The notes beneath the pieces are model-generated. The model was not told the DNA's origin, ran no database searches, and was given only the letters and a program-made list of their open reading frames with translations. Shown in pieces: positions 17,017 to 25,899 of a stretch of 64,000 bases of DNA. The stretch is from Anaerostipes faecalis (GTDB lineage: Bacteria > Bacillota > Clostridia > Lachnospirales > Lachnospiraceae): contig NZ_JABRXE010000006.1 of assembly GCF_018982945.1 (NCBI RefSeq), positions 1 through 64,000 on the forward strand, in the 5' to 3' direction. The position numbers were made by a program, and so were the translations under genes. Each line of letters opens with the position of its first letter. The first letter of the stretch is position 1.

Positions 17017-17379
17017 TTAGAATGGGAATCCGCCGCCCATTCCTCCTAATCCGCCAGTAATCTGACCCATTTTTGTCTGGGAATCTTCTTCCATTTTTCT
17101 AAGAGCTTCATTGGTCGCTGCAACGATCAGATCTTCTAACATTTCAATATCATCAGGATCTACAACTTCTTCTTCCAGGGATACTGAAACAACTTCTTTC
17201 TTTCCTGATACTACAACTTTAACAACTCCACCACCTGCAGTCGCTTCATAAGTTGTTTCTTCTAAAGTTTTGCTTGTTTCTTCCATCTGTTTCTGCATTT
17301 TCTGAGCCTGTTTCATTAACTGATTCATATTTCCGCCCATGCCGCCCATTCCGGCCATGCCACCTCTTCTTTTTGCCAT
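17017..17379 (-). CDS. ybaB: YbaB/EbfC nucleoid-associated protein (120 aa)
   Basis: Small DNA-binding dimer of the YbaB/EbfC family (MNQLMKQAQKMQKQMEE, then LEETTYEATAGGGVVKVVVSGKKEV, ending in DLIVAATNEAL). The N-terminal Gly/Met-rich stretch and the GGLGGMGGGF tail are typical of clostridial versions. It sits between dnaX and recR, as usual. Confidence 0.95.
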   Translation of the reverse strand: MAKRRGGMAGMGGMGGNMNQLMKQAQKMQKQMEETSKTLEETTYEATAGGGVVKVVVSGKKEVVSVSLEEEVVDPDDIEMLEDLIVAATNEALRKMEEDSQTKMGQITGGLGGMGGGFPF

Positions 17380-17418
17380 TTTATTTTCCTCCTAAGATTT
17401 CTTTTTTTATTTCATTTA

Positions 17419-19008
17419 TTATTCTTCTATATTTACATCCATATGGATACACTCCAGATCTATCATATCCTGTTTTTCTCTGGATTCCATCAGTCCAACT
17501 TCCAGTTCCACCTCTCTGCCTGACTGTCGTCTAAGCTCCTGTTTTAAAAGATCGATTCGTTCCGGCTCGTCAAGAAAATATCCGCTCTCCACATTCATTT
17601 CTTTTGGAAACATCAGTTTCAGAGCATTTCCTTCTTCATTTACTGTTAGTGTTGCTTTCTGGAGACAGAACTTCATCTGCGGTGACAGGCTCCGTTTCGT
17701 CTCCCTCCAGTGATTTACAATATCCGTCAGTTCTTCGATCTTTGCTTTTGGAAATTTCTCTTCCAGCTGCCTGTTAACATCCTTTTCAAGTTTTGGCACT
17801 GATTCAGGTTTCCCAGCTGACTGTGGCTGTTTTACAGTGATTCCAGATGTTATCAGCTTATTTAACTGTTCTTCCAGCTGACGTACTCTCTCCAGTAAAC
17901 TGCCCTGATCAGCTTCCATCTGCGGTCTGCACATTTTTATCATCTCTACCTCCACCAGCACCCTTTTAGATGTGGCAAAACGAAGCTGATTTAATAATTC
18001 TGATAAAATTCTGATATACCGTATCAAAGTATTTTCATCTACAGTTTTCGCCTTTTCCTGAAGAAGTTTTAACTGATCTGTGGATACTTCCAATGCTTCA
18101 CTGGCTGCAGTGCCCTTTCCTACCAGTAAAAGATTACGTAAATACCACAGAAAATCTGTAATGAACTGGGACCATTCTCTTCCCTGGCTGGTCACATCTT
18201 CCAGAAGATTCATAACTCCTGTTACATCGGACGCCAGAATATAATCCAGAAGATTGCTGTATACCTGAATATCAACTGTTCCCAGAACCTCCAGCACATT
18301 ATCATAGGTCAGCTTCTTTCCAAGATAAAATGCAATGCACTGATCCAGAAGACTTAAAGCATCACGCATAGAACCATCTGCCATTCTTGCAATGTATTCC
18401 AATGCCTTCTCCTCCACATCCACCTGTTCCTGTTTCATTAAATCCCCAAGCTGTTTTTTTATGGTATCTGCAGTAATTCTATGAAAATCATATCTCTGAC
18501 ATCGTGACAGAATGGTAATCGGTATTTTATGAACTTCGGTAGTTGCCAAAATAAAGATTACATATTCCGGCGGTTCTTCCAGCGTCTTTAACAAAGCATT
18601 AAAGGCTCCTATGGAAAGCATATGCACTTCATCAATAATATAAACTTTGTATTTTCCTGTTGCCGGTGAATACTGAACCTGCTCTTTAATGTCACGGATA
18701 TTATCAACACCATTATTAGATGCCGCATCAATTTCCATCACATTCATGGAACTTCCATCTATGATTTCTTCGCAGGCAGCGCACTGATTACATGGTTCTC
18801 CATCCAAGGGATTCTCACAGTTTACTGCTTTTGCCAAAATCTTCGCCACTGTAGTCTTACCTGTACCTCTGGTTCCACAGAACAGATATGCATGACCGAT
18901 TCTTCCAGTCCTTATCTGGTTTTTCAATGTGGTCACAATATGATCCTGTCCTTTTACCTGATCAAAAGTCGTCGGTCGGAACTTTCGGTATAAAGCCATA
19001 TATGACAT
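17419..19008 (-). CDS. dnaX: DNA polymerase III subunit gamma/tau (529 aa)
   Basis: Clamp-loader ATPase of the replisome. AAA+ core with Walker A FCGTRGTGKTTVAK, zinc-binding cysteines in CENPLDGEPCNQCAACEEI, Walker B YIIDEVHMLS, the sensor region ATTEVHKIPITILSRCQRY, then gamma domain III and a short tau-like tail. 529 residues is in the usual range for Clostridia. GGGAG lies 9 bases before the ATG. Confidence 0.97.
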   Translation of the reverse strand: MSYMALYRKFRPTTFDQVKGQDHIVTTLKNQIRTGRIGHAYLFCGTRGTGKTTVAKILAKAVNCENPLDGEPCNQCAACEEIIDGSSMNVMEIDAASNNGVDNIRDIKEQVQYSPATGKYKVYIIDEVHMLSIGAFNALLKTLEEPPEYVIFILATTEVHKIPITILSRCQRYDFHRITADTIKKQLGDLMKQEQVDVEEKALEYIARMADGSMRDALSLLDQCIAFYLGKKLTYDNVLEVLGTVDIQVYSNLLDYILASDVTGVMNLLEDVTSQGREWSQFITDFLWYLRNLLLVGKGTAASEALEVSTDQLKLLQEKAKTVDENTLIRYIRILSELLNQLRFATSKRVLVEVEMIKMCRPQMEADQGSLLERVRQLEEQLNKLITSGITVKQPQSAGKPESVPKLEKDVNRQLEEKFPKAKIEELTDIVNHWRETKRSLSPQMKFCLQKATLTVNEEGNALKLMFPKEMNVESGYFLDEPERIDLLKQELRRQSGREVELEVGLMESREKQDMIDLECIHMDVNIEE

Positions 19009-19053
19009 GGAATCTGCTCCCTTCTTTTTTTATGTGCTGCTCACTTCTGAAAT

Positions 19054-19081
19054 ATTGTAACATAATCAAAGATATTGTAAA
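19054..19081 (-). promoter_or_regulatory. Promoter of the dnaX operon
   Basis: On the minus strand TTTACA (19081-19076), 16-bp spacer, TACAAT (19059-19054), about 45 bp before dnaX. Confidence 0.6.
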
Positions 19082-19179
19082 AGGGAAAAAAACATCGAAC
19101 TTTTTACTGCTGTTTTCATTGAAACCTGCTTCCAAAGTCTTCATAATAAAAAGCAGAAAGAAAGACAGGAGAGTAGAAA

Positions 19180-19869
19180 ATGAAACAACCATACGAACTT
19201 GCAACATTTTCACATGAGATAAACAATTCGCTGACTTTAATCTACAGCCAGCTTCAATACATTGAAAACACAAAAGATGATCTTAAAAATGACGAAAACT
19301 GGTGTCAGGTGAAAGAAGATTTTTCCTCTCTGTTTGATCTCATAAAACAGGTTTTATCTCCTTCCATTCCAACATCTGCTGCCCTGGAACCTCAGAATCT
19401 CATTTCTCTTTTTGAGGAAATCCGTTCTTCCTGGCATTATCGTCTATCCAGAGAAAATATACACTTTTACATCCAGGCCGATTCAAATGAATCTTATTAT
19501 GTATATGGTGCAAAAGCCCAGCTGCTTCAAATGTTCCATAATCTGGTTTCTAATGCCATAAAAGCCATTGAAAGAAAAAAAGATGCCGGGATAAACCCCA
19601 GCATCACTGTTCACTTAAGCAAAGAACAAGGCCATATTGTATTAAATTTATCTGATACCGGCATCGGAATGACCAGAGAACAACAGCAGCGAGCTTTTTA
19701 CCGGGGTGTTTCCTTTATTCCAAAAGGTAATGGCATAGGTTTATCCGTAGTCAATGAAATTGCAGATAAACTCCATGTAAAAATTCATATGGATTCTGCC
19801 ATCAATCAGGGGACTACTTTCACTCTGATTTTCCCTGCCATGGAACATACAAAACCAGTGCCAGTATAA
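19180..19869 (+). CDS. Cytosolic histidine kinase-like ATPase (229 aa)
   Basis: Protein with a dimerization box FSHEINNSLTLIYSQLQYIE and a GHKL ATPase domain (N-box FHNLVSNAIKAIERK, G1 LSDTGIGMTREQ, G2 KGNGIGLSVVNEI). It has no sensor or membrane segment and no adjacent response regulator, so it may be a stand-alone kinase, phosphatase or a SpoIIAB/Spo0B-like component. AGGAG precedes the ATG. It converges with the rhomboid gene and overlaps its 3' end by 50 bp. Confidence 0.8.
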   Translation: MKQPYELATFSHEINNSLTLIYSQLQYIENTKDDLKNDENWCQVKEDFSSLFDLIKQVLSPSIPTSAALEPQNLISLFEEIRSSWHYRLSRENIHFYIQADSNESYYVYGAKAQLLQMFHNLVSNAIKAIERKKDAGINPSITVHLSKEQGHIVLNLSDTGIGMTREQQQRAFYRGVSFIPKGNGIGLSVVNEIADKLHVKIHMDSAINQGTTFTLIFPAMEHTKPVPV

Positions 19870-20746
19870 AACCGCCTATACATCCGCCTATATGAGCTGC
19901 ATTGTCCACACCCATGCTTTGGAATCCATGGTAAATAGATCCTGCAATCATAAGAAATACTCCGGTTCCGTTAAACTGTTCCCTCTGTTTTTTACAGAAA
20001 AGAAACAGAGCCGCCAATGCTCCGGTAATTCCGAAGATTGCTCCAGATGCTCCTGCACACAATACATTTTCTCCAGTTGAAGCATAATAGAAGACGGAGG
20101 CAATACTTCCGATTAATCCAGAACCAAAATATAATACAAAATAACGGAAGCTTCCCATAATTTTTTCCATTTGACTTCCAAGCACAAGAAATACAACCAT
20201 ATTATTAAAGAAATGACTCCATCCGAAATGGATATAATTGGATGTTATCAATCGATAAAACTGATGCTTTTCTAATACATAATATGGATTGCATGCACCC
20301 ATTTCATAAAAATCAGCTCCATATATTTCAGAAAGAACAAAAACTATCATATTGACTGCAGCAATCGCTGCAGTCATTTTGTATGCTTTAATACTTTGAA
20401 GAAAATGTTCTTGAGAATCTTCTTTTTCTGAAACTGAATTCAAAACCATAGAAATAGATTCATATAATTCATGAAACTGTTCTTCCCAGTCTACAAAAAC
20501 AGCTTTCCCATTTTCTGATAATAACAGAATCAATACCGGAACATTTTCTCCCAGCTGTCTTTTAATTCCCAGAATCATATAATGAATGTCATCCTCTGTC
20601 AGAATAGTTCCATCTGGATTTTTATCCGCTGTTACCATAACAGCTTTTTTCTGATTTCCAATGGTTTTCACATAACAAGGGCCCTGGGATGTATCTGTTT
20701 TGGCATATCCCTGTATTTGCAGTAATTCAATAATTTTCTGATACAT
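19820..20746 (-). CDS. Rhomboid family intramembrane protease (308 aa)
   Basis: The N-terminal ~125 residues are cytosolic; six or seven membrane helices follow. The catalytic motifs are visible: GWSHFFNNMVVFLVLG (Asn/His region), GASGAIFGITGA (catalytic Ser in GASG) and NAAHIGGCIGGFI (catalytic His). It cleaves within membrane helices. It is downstream of the FHA and TadE genes in the same direction and may process pilin-like or TadE-like proteins, which is inference from position only. Confidence 0.9.
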   Translation of the reverse strand: MYQKIIELLQIQGYAKTDTSQGPCYVKTIGNQKKAVMVTADKNPDGTILTEDDIHYMILGIKRQLGENVPVLILLLSENGKAVFVDWEEQFHELYESISMVLNSVSEKEDSQEHFLQSIKAYKMTAAIAAVNMIVFVLSEIYGADFYEMGACNPYYVLEKHQFYRLITSNYIHFGWSHFFNNMVVFLVLGSQMEKIMGSFRYFVLYFGSGLIGSIASVFYYASTGENVLCAGASGAIFGITGALAALFLFCKKQREQFNGTGVFLMIAGSIYHGFQSMGVDNAAHIGGCIGGFILALVLYVPWQGKSE

Positions 20747-20776
20747 ATGGTTTCCTCCAGCTTTTTGGATATTATA

Positions 20777-21922
20777 TCACGTTTCCTCTTCACAGTGAAA
20801 CTCATATTCTTCCAGCCCTATTTTCACAACATCTCCCTGGTTTAATTCTTCTTTTGCAATAATTTTTCCATTGATTCTTGTTCCATTGGTAGATTTCAGA
20901 TCTTCAACCATTACTTTGTTATTTTCCATTTGTATTTTCATGTGGCGGCGACTAACTCCTATGGCAGACAGACAATAATCCGTTCCTTCCAGAGAACTTC
21001 CAATAACAAAACCGCTGTCATGTATACATATTTTTTCTTTGGGATTCTTTTTAGAAATCAAATATCCAACAGGCTCTTCCAGTAAATAAACGGTCTTTTC
21101 CTCTTCTGTTAACAACTCTGTTTTTGTGTCCAGTGACAATTCTTCTATCTTTCCTGATTCTTTCCGTATTCTCCAAAAAAAATACAAACAGCCAAAAAAT
21201 CCCGCCATACTAACCATTGCTCCAAGCACATACAGATAATAGAACCCATATCTGAAGATCCCTATTAAAGAATAAACAAACAATGCTGCAAACAAAACAG
21301 CCCCTGCCGCACCTATCATACTTTTACCTTTTCTGTCTTCCGGAAATTGTTCCATTTCCACTTCTTCTATTTCTTGTTCCTCTGGTACCTTTTCTTCCAT
21401 CTGCTGTTTTTGTTCTGGTTTCAGATATTCAATAACCTGATCAATTGCCGGTTTCTTTTTCACAAGAAAGCTGTGAAATTCAAAATAAAATTTTACCTTT
21501 TCCTTGTTTTCATATGATATATGCTCCATTATCTCTTCCAGCAGCTCTCTCATCTGCTCTAGAATATTTTTTTCATATTCCGGAAAATAGCATAACACCG
21601 GCTTTTCATCTTCATCCAAAAACATCAGTTCTTTTTGGAGTATCAGATGATCCAGGTTCAGTAAGTATCCTTCTATCTCTTCTAGTGCCACAAAAATATC
21701 GTAAAAAAAAATTTGGGGTTCCATCTGATTTTTCCGTTCCCACCATCTCTCATATCTTCCTGTCTCATAATAATAATATTCTTTTTCATCTTCCATACGA
21801 AATTCACAAGGCAATAAAGACTTTATGGGATGCCGTAAAAGAATTTCCTTCTCATAAGTAATTTCCTGTTTTTTTTCTACAACATAGTAATTAGAAAACC
21901 CTTCTCTAATCCATTGTTCCAT
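20777..21922 (-). CDS. FHA-domain membrane protein, DUF6382-like (381 aa)
   Basis: Residues 1-180 resemble the DUF6382 domain common in clostridial Tad loci; two hydrophobic segments follow (about 205-255); the C-terminal ~90 residues are a forkhead-associated phosphothreonine-binding domain (SRRHMKI and LKSTNGTRINGK). Probably an adaptor linking Ser/Thr phosphorylation to the pilus machine. Start chosen at MEQWIREGF because the frame above overlaps the TadE gene; GGAGG lies 13 bases upstream, which is long, so the start is uncertain. Confidence 0.8.
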   Translation of the reverse strand: MEQWIREGFSNYYVVEKKQEITYEKEILLRHPIKSLLPCEFRMEDEKEYYYYETGRYERWWERKNQMEPQIFFYDIFVALEEIEGYLLNLDHLILQKELMFLDEDEKPVLCYFPEYEKNILEQMRELLEEIMEHISYENKEKVKFYFEFHSFLVKKKPAIDQVIEYLKPEQKQQMEEKVPEEQEIEEVEMEQFPEDRKGKSMIGAAGAVLFAALFVYSLIGIFRYGFYYLYVLGAMVSMAGFFGCLYFFWRIRKESGKIEELSLDTKTELLTEEEKTVYLLEEPVGYLISKKNPKEKICIHDSGFVIGSSLEGTDYCLSAIGVSRRHMKIQMENNKVMVEDLKSTNGTRINGKIIAKEELNQGDVVKIGLEEYEFHCEEET

Positions 21923-22433
21923 CGACTCTATTCCACCTCCTGATCTTTTCCATTTCTGACAGATAAGAAGCTTTATAAGTACCCTGATATTCAAAAAATT
22001 TTATTTTAAACATTTTTAAAAAAGAACTCCCCGGCACCGCCAATTGAAATTTCACCTGTACTTTTACTTTATCTGCAGTGGTATTTACTGATACATTTTC
22101 AACTGTTCCAAGAAATAAATGCTGTCTTAAACTGTTTCTTAAATCCTTTTTAACCTTCCCGGCTGCATCTGTTTTCCCCGGATACATTTTTGTATACAGA
22201 TTTCTATTATTAAGTTTTCTGTAATCTATTTTTCCCGTCTCATAATCGCCACCGGTCACTACAGTATCCACAGCCTTTAATCCCGTTTCTTCCATAATTC
22301 CCTGAGCAATTCCACAGTCCATAAAATAGCAGACATATCCCATAAATAAGAACAGTACCATAAGTCCCGCAGATACAATCAGACTTGCTTCCACCGTTAT
22401 GTATCCTTCTTCCTCTTTCCACATCTTTGACAT
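21906..22433 (-). CDS. TadE-like pseudopilin 1 (175 aa)
   Basis: The N-terminus shows the TadE signature: a short charged leader, then GYITVEASLIVSAGLMVLFL, where the conserved Glu five residues into the hydrophobic helix marks pseudopilin processing. The rest is extracytoplasmic. The gene overlaps the previous TadE gene by 37 bases and the FHA gene by 17, indicating tight coupling. Confidence 0.8.
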   Translation of the reverse strand: MSKMWKEEEGYITVEASLIVSAGLMVLFLFMGYVCYFMDCGIAQGIMEETGLKAVDTVVTGGDYETGKIDYRKLNNRNLYTKMYPGKTDAAGKVKKDLRNSLRQHLFLGTVENVSVNTTADKVKVQVKFQLAVPGSSFLKMFKIKFFEYQGTYKASYLSEMEKIRRWNRVDGTMD

Positions 22434-23254
22434 GGGACCACTCCTTTCAATGTACTTTTATCCACCTGAATCACTGTGCGTTTTAATCCACTGCATGTAA
22501 GATCTGTATGATAGGCATCTCCCTCTTTAGGAATATAAAAACAGGTAACTTCTCCCTGATGATATCTGGTACATTTTTCACATTCTTTATAATGAGTTTT
22601 CCCTTTTAAATATTTTTCCACATCTTCATCTACACTGATATCCAAAGACAGATGCGTACAGCTTAAATCTGTATGATACACGCTTTCATTTGGAGTAACA
22701 TAAACCATGCCTTCTTTTATCTGATCATTGTCAGGTATATATCCTGTCATCGCTTTCTGCCGGATTTTCTGAGTATATATTCCTGTATGACCGTATAAAA
22801 ACGGCATCTTTTTCCGTATTACATACCGGGCTGTAATAATAAACTCACCTTTTGCATTCATTCTGCATTCTGAAAAAACAACTCCGTTACTTCCACCTGC
22901 CAGTGCTGATCGATTTAAAAACCTCTTATTAACCGATGATAAAAATACCCCTTTTGTCACAGCTTTGTTTATAATCCCTGATTCTCTCCCCTTTTTTGAA
23001 AATCTATACGCATTTACAGCTGATTCAGCAGCCGCCTGGGAAAGCCCATGTCCCACCTGTCCATGTATCATCAAGACTTCTCCTGCCGAAACCAGCATCA
23101 GAAGTGCCATCAGAAAAATCGGAAGCACAAGACTTGCTTCTAAAGTGATGGAACCTTTTTCAGAGGCAGAAAAAGATGTCCTCTTGAAATTTCCGGTTCT
23201 TTTTTTATCATTTTGGTCCACCGTCCATGAGAAATGTTTTTGACAAGAGAACAT
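22397..23254 (-). CDS. TadE-like pseudopilin 2 with paired Cys motifs (285 aa)
   Basis: A leader of ~33 residues precedes KGSITLEASLVLPIFLMALLML, the TadE-type processed helix. The extracytoplasmic C-terminus carries two copies of a YHTDL-x-C ... C-x-x-C module (first ending YKECEKC, second ending VPCQRCG), like a duplicated Ada-type metal-binding finger. This suggests zinc or disulfide-stabilized domains on the cell surface. Part of the leftward tad-like operon. Confidence 0.78.
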   Translation of the reverse strand: MFSCQKHFSWTVDQNDKKRTGNFKRTSFSASEKGSITLEASLVLPIFLMALLMLVSAGEVLMIHGQVGHGLSQAAAESAVNAYRFSKKGRESGIINKAVTKGVFLSSVNKRFLNRSALAGGSNGVVFSECRMNAKGEFIITARYVIRKKMPFLYGHTGIYTQKIRQKAMTGYIPDNDQIKEGMVYVTPNESVYHTDLSCTHLSLDISVDEDVEKYLKGKTHYKECEKCTRYHQGEVTCFYIPKEGDAYHTDLTCSGLKRTVIQVDKSTLKGVVPCQRCGKRKKDT

Positions 23255-23268
23255 CTCTCTCCACCTCC

Positions 23269-24711
23269 TTAATATGTTAATGTTCTTTTAAAGTTCCATT
23301 TGGACCATTGAGGAAAAGGCAGTGTCATTCCCCCAAAAGAAAGTTTTTTAAGACTTATGTTCATAGATATGGTACAGGATGCAACACACTGATCTAATTT
23401 AAAATCAGGCACTTTTCTTCGAATATTCTGCTCCATTACATCCATCATCCGCATATATTTTTCTTTTTCACTGTTTTTCATCATCAGAAGAATTCCAAGA
23501 TAATCCTCGTATGAAAGTCCTTTTTTTACCGGTTTTTTCTCAGACGTAAGGGTTGCCAGTCCAGAGAAAGACAACTGCCAATTTGCAGCATTTTTTACCA
23601 TCGGAACCTGATTTCCATCTGCAAGATTTCGTACATCAATTACCGATTCCCCATAAGCCAGAGCCAGCAACAGCAGATGCTTCGCTGCTGCTATAAGAGG
23701 TGGAATCCCTGTTAATCCAAGAACGGATGCTGCTAAAACAGAAGCCTCTTTTTCTTTCTCTGGAGACTTATATACATATGCTCCATTGACCGGAAATCTT
23801 AATGCTATCATTTTCCAGAAAACACTCCCCAGATTCTCTTTCTCCGAATCTTTTCCTGCAATAAGATACTCCACTTCGTATTGAAGACCTTCTTTCTTCT
23901 GTTTAGATGTAAGACAATGTAAATATTTCAGACTATATAAAACAGCAGGCAGCTCTGATATAAGTGATGTTCCCGATACTTTTTTCTGGATATCATGCAG
24001 TTGCTCTTTCATTTCTTTCTTTTTCATAAAATTCCACGTTTTCTCTTTGGTGGTATCTTTTTTTCCATAGCTGGAAATCACTGCCAGAGAAGATACCTTT
24101 CTTTCCCCCATTATCAGAGAAACTGATCCCTCTCTCAGCCTTTTCATCAGACCCTTTCGTGGATCCTGCTTTTTTTCGATAGTTTTTGTCTTATCTTTCT
24201 GCTCTTTTTCTTCTCCTTTCTTCCCTTCCTGCTCCATTTTTTCTTCAATCTGAGGAATTTCATTCTTAGCTTCCTGACTCTGATTCCATTTTTTTCTCCA
24301 AAGGTCTATGGCATCTTTACCCATCTGATATTTCATTAGTTCACGAATCTGATACTTTAATACCTCACCCTCTTGATCTGTCAGATAGACCTTCTTCTCC
24401 ATACCGGCATTTCCTGTCTGAAACAAAAAAGAATCTTTACTGCCTTCCAGACTTTCTTTCATCTTCTCTGACAGATCCTCCGGCATTTCTTTCTGATATC
24501 TTGGATCCATTGCAAAAATATGATATGTTTCTTCCAATTCCTTCTGATAATTACCATGGACATGGGAAAGCCCTGCCATAAATGCCCCTGCTGCCTTCCC
24601 ACGTGCCACATAAGTATAAATACCCTCTACACATACACTGATCAAAAGCATAAATACCAAAAACAGCATTGCCAGAAATGTAGTCATGGCCCCTTTATCG
24701 TCCCTGATCAT
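23269..24711 (-). CDS. DUF5702 secreted/pilus-associated protein (480 aa)
   Basis: N-terminal TadE/TadG-like helix (GAMTTFLAMLFLVFMLLISVCVEGIYTYV), then a long extracytoplasmic region with a Lys/Glu-rich stretch (about 150-200) and a C-terminal region of alternating polarity. DUF5702 proteins occur in Tad loci of Lachnospiraceae, next to TadE genes. It overlaps the Flp-like gene by 4 bases. Confidence 0.75.
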   Translation of the reverse strand: MIRDDKGAMTTFLAMLFLVFMLLISVCVEGIYTYVARGKAAGAFMAGLSHVHGNYQKELEETYHIFAMDPRYQKEMPEDLSEKMKESLEGSKDSFLFQTGNAGMEKKVYLTDQEGEVLKYQIRELMKYQMGKDAIDLWRKKWNQSQEAKNEIPQIEEKMEQEGKKGEEKEQKDKTKTIEKKQDPRKGLMKRLREGSVSLIMGERKVSSLAVISSYGKKDTTKEKTWNFMKKKEMKEQLHDIQKKVSGTSLISELPAVLYSLKYLHCLTSKQKKEGLQYEVEYLIAGKDSEKENLGSVFWKMIALRFPVNGAYVYKSPEKEKEASVLAASVLGLTGIPPLIAAAKHLLLLALAYGESVIDVRNLADGNQVPMVKNAANWQLSFSGLATLTSEKKPVKKGLSYEDYLGILLMMKNSEKEKYMRMMDVMEQNIRRKVPDFKLDQCVASCTISMNISLKKLSFGGMTLPFPQWSKWNFKRTLTY

Positions 24712-24899
24712 TTGACCTGGCCCGTTTTTGAAGTTATAGTTTTAAAAATATTGTTTACAACCGTCTTTATCTGATTCTGAAAAATAATAACAAGTCCGAT
24801 TAGAACCACAATAATTTTAGCCCCCTGTCTGATACCCCGCATAAATACTGGCTTTATCTCCAGCGTTACCGAGTAGCCTTTGTTCTTTTTTCTAAGCAC
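24708..24899 (-). CDS. Flp1-like type IVb pilin (63 aa), possibly 5'-altered
   Basis: Small protein with a hydrophobic helix and a Flp1-like end (KIIVVLIGLVIIFQNQIKTVVNNIFKTITSK). The N-terminal ~20 residues (LRKKNKGYSVTLEIKP) are less typical and the start is GTG without a convincing binding site, at the very edge where recombinase-block DNA begins. The gene may have lost its native 5' end or the start may be further inside. First visible gene of the tad-like operon; the ATPase and platform genes tadA, tadB and tadC expected upstream are not here. Confidence 0.6.
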   Translation of the reverse strand: MLRKKNKGYSVTLEIKPVFMRGIRQGAKIIVVLIGLVIIFQNQIKTVVNNIFKTITSKTGQVK

Positions 24900-24954
24900 T
24901 TGCTGTCAAAACTGTGTACACTGTGTTTAAGGTAAAATCTCCAAATACAAAAAC

Positions 24955-24979
24955 GGAGTATATCTATTTTATATGCTCC
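24955..24979. terminator. Hairpin at the tad/recombinase junction
   Basis: GGAGTATAT (24955-24963) pairs with ATATGCTCC (24971-24979) with one mismatch. It follows the DUF6262 gene in its direction of reading and may end that transcript or lie at the element end. Confidence 0.4.
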
Positions 24980-25053
24980 ACTATCTATGTAAAGAAAACA
25001 GCCGGTATATATTTTCATACTACCCGCTATCACCTATCTTTCTTATTATTATT

Positions 25054-25437
25054 CTACTTTCTCTGTTCACTTAATTCTTTTGTCAATTCTTCTACTTTTT
25101 TCTCTAATCTACTATTCTCGTCCTCTAACTCTTTTATCCTCTTTTTCAGCTTTAAATTCATGCTTTTTAAATTAACATTCTTTTCTTCCAGCGCTCTATC
25201 AAATATTACTTTCTTCGGATTGTAACATTCCCCTTGTTGAAGCTGTGCGTCATCTAATGCCTTTCTGACTTCCGGATTTCTGTAAAAAAAACTTTTTGCA
25301 AATCCAGTTCTTTTAGCCAGTGCTGTTACCGAAATACGTTCTTTTCTTTCAATCGTTTCCCCAATCTCTCTTATAGCAATATCTGCTTTCTGCTTGCTTT
25401 TAGCCTGATTCATCGCAACTATTTTATCGTATTTCAT
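25054..25437 (-). CDS. DUF6262 (TnpC-like) protein, copy 2 (127 aa)
   Basis: Residues 1-65 carry a helix-turn-helix-like region (ISVTALAKRTGFAKSFFYRNPEVRKAL), then a C-terminal coiled coil (LKKRIKELEDENSRLEKKVEELTKELSEQ). This is the layout of DUF6262 proteins, of which Tn554 TnpC, a factor affecting insertion efficiency and orientation, is the known case. It is a diverged tandem paralog of the next gene, with the same opening MKYDKI/M and FFY-x-NP-x-V-R segment. Last gene of the recombinase operon. Confidence 0.8.
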   Translation of the reverse strand: MKYDKIVAMNQAKSKQKADIAIREIGETIERKERISVTALAKRTGFAKSFFYRNPEVRKALDDAQLQQGECYNPKKVIFDRALEEKNVNLKSMNLKLKKRIKELEDENSRLEKKVEELTKELSEQRK

Positions 25438-25458
25438 ATCCTATCTATTCCCTTTCAT

Positions 25459-25899
25459 TTACAATCGTTTCAGCAGAGAGACTTCTTTTCTTCCGATCTG
25501 TTTCTGAAGTTTCTCTATCTGCTGACGAAGTTGTTCATTGTTCTTAGAAAGTTCCTCATTCTGTGTTGCTAATTCCTCATTTTTAGTTTTGACTCTTAAT
25601 AATTCGATTCTCAGATCAACCATTGTATCTTCAAGTTCTCTATCCATTATAACTGGATGCCGATTCTTGAACATTGCTTCTTGCCTATGAATCGCATCAT
25701 CCAGCTTACGCCTAACTATAGGATTTTTATAAAAGAATCCTCTGGAGAGCCCCGTCCTTCTTACTAACTCTGCAACCGTGATCCTTTCCATACTTTCAAG
25801 CATACCAGAGATGGCTTTTTGGGCAATGTCCATCTTTCTTTGGCTCTCTGCCTGTGTAATCTCTATCATTTTATCATATTTCATAATCATCCCATCCAT
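25459..25899 (-). CDS. DUF6262 (TnpC-like) protein, copy 1 (146 aa)
   Basis: Same architecture as its neighbour: HTH-like ITVAELVRRTGLSRGFFYKNPIVRRKL and a heptad coiled coil (NEELATQNEELSKNNEQLRQQIEKL). It overlaps the upstream recombinase gene by 26 bases. The ATG used may be the second one (KYDKMIEITQ), aligning with copy 2. It probably acts as DNA-binding accessory to the three recombinases. Confidence 0.8.
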   Translation of the reverse strand: MDGMIMKYDKMIEITQAESQRKMDIAQKAISGMLESMERITVAELVRRTGLSRGFFYKNPIVRRKLDDAIHRQEAMFKNRHPVIMDRELEDTMVDLRIELLRVKTKNEELATQNEELSKNNEQLRQQIEKLQKQIGRKEVSLLKRL

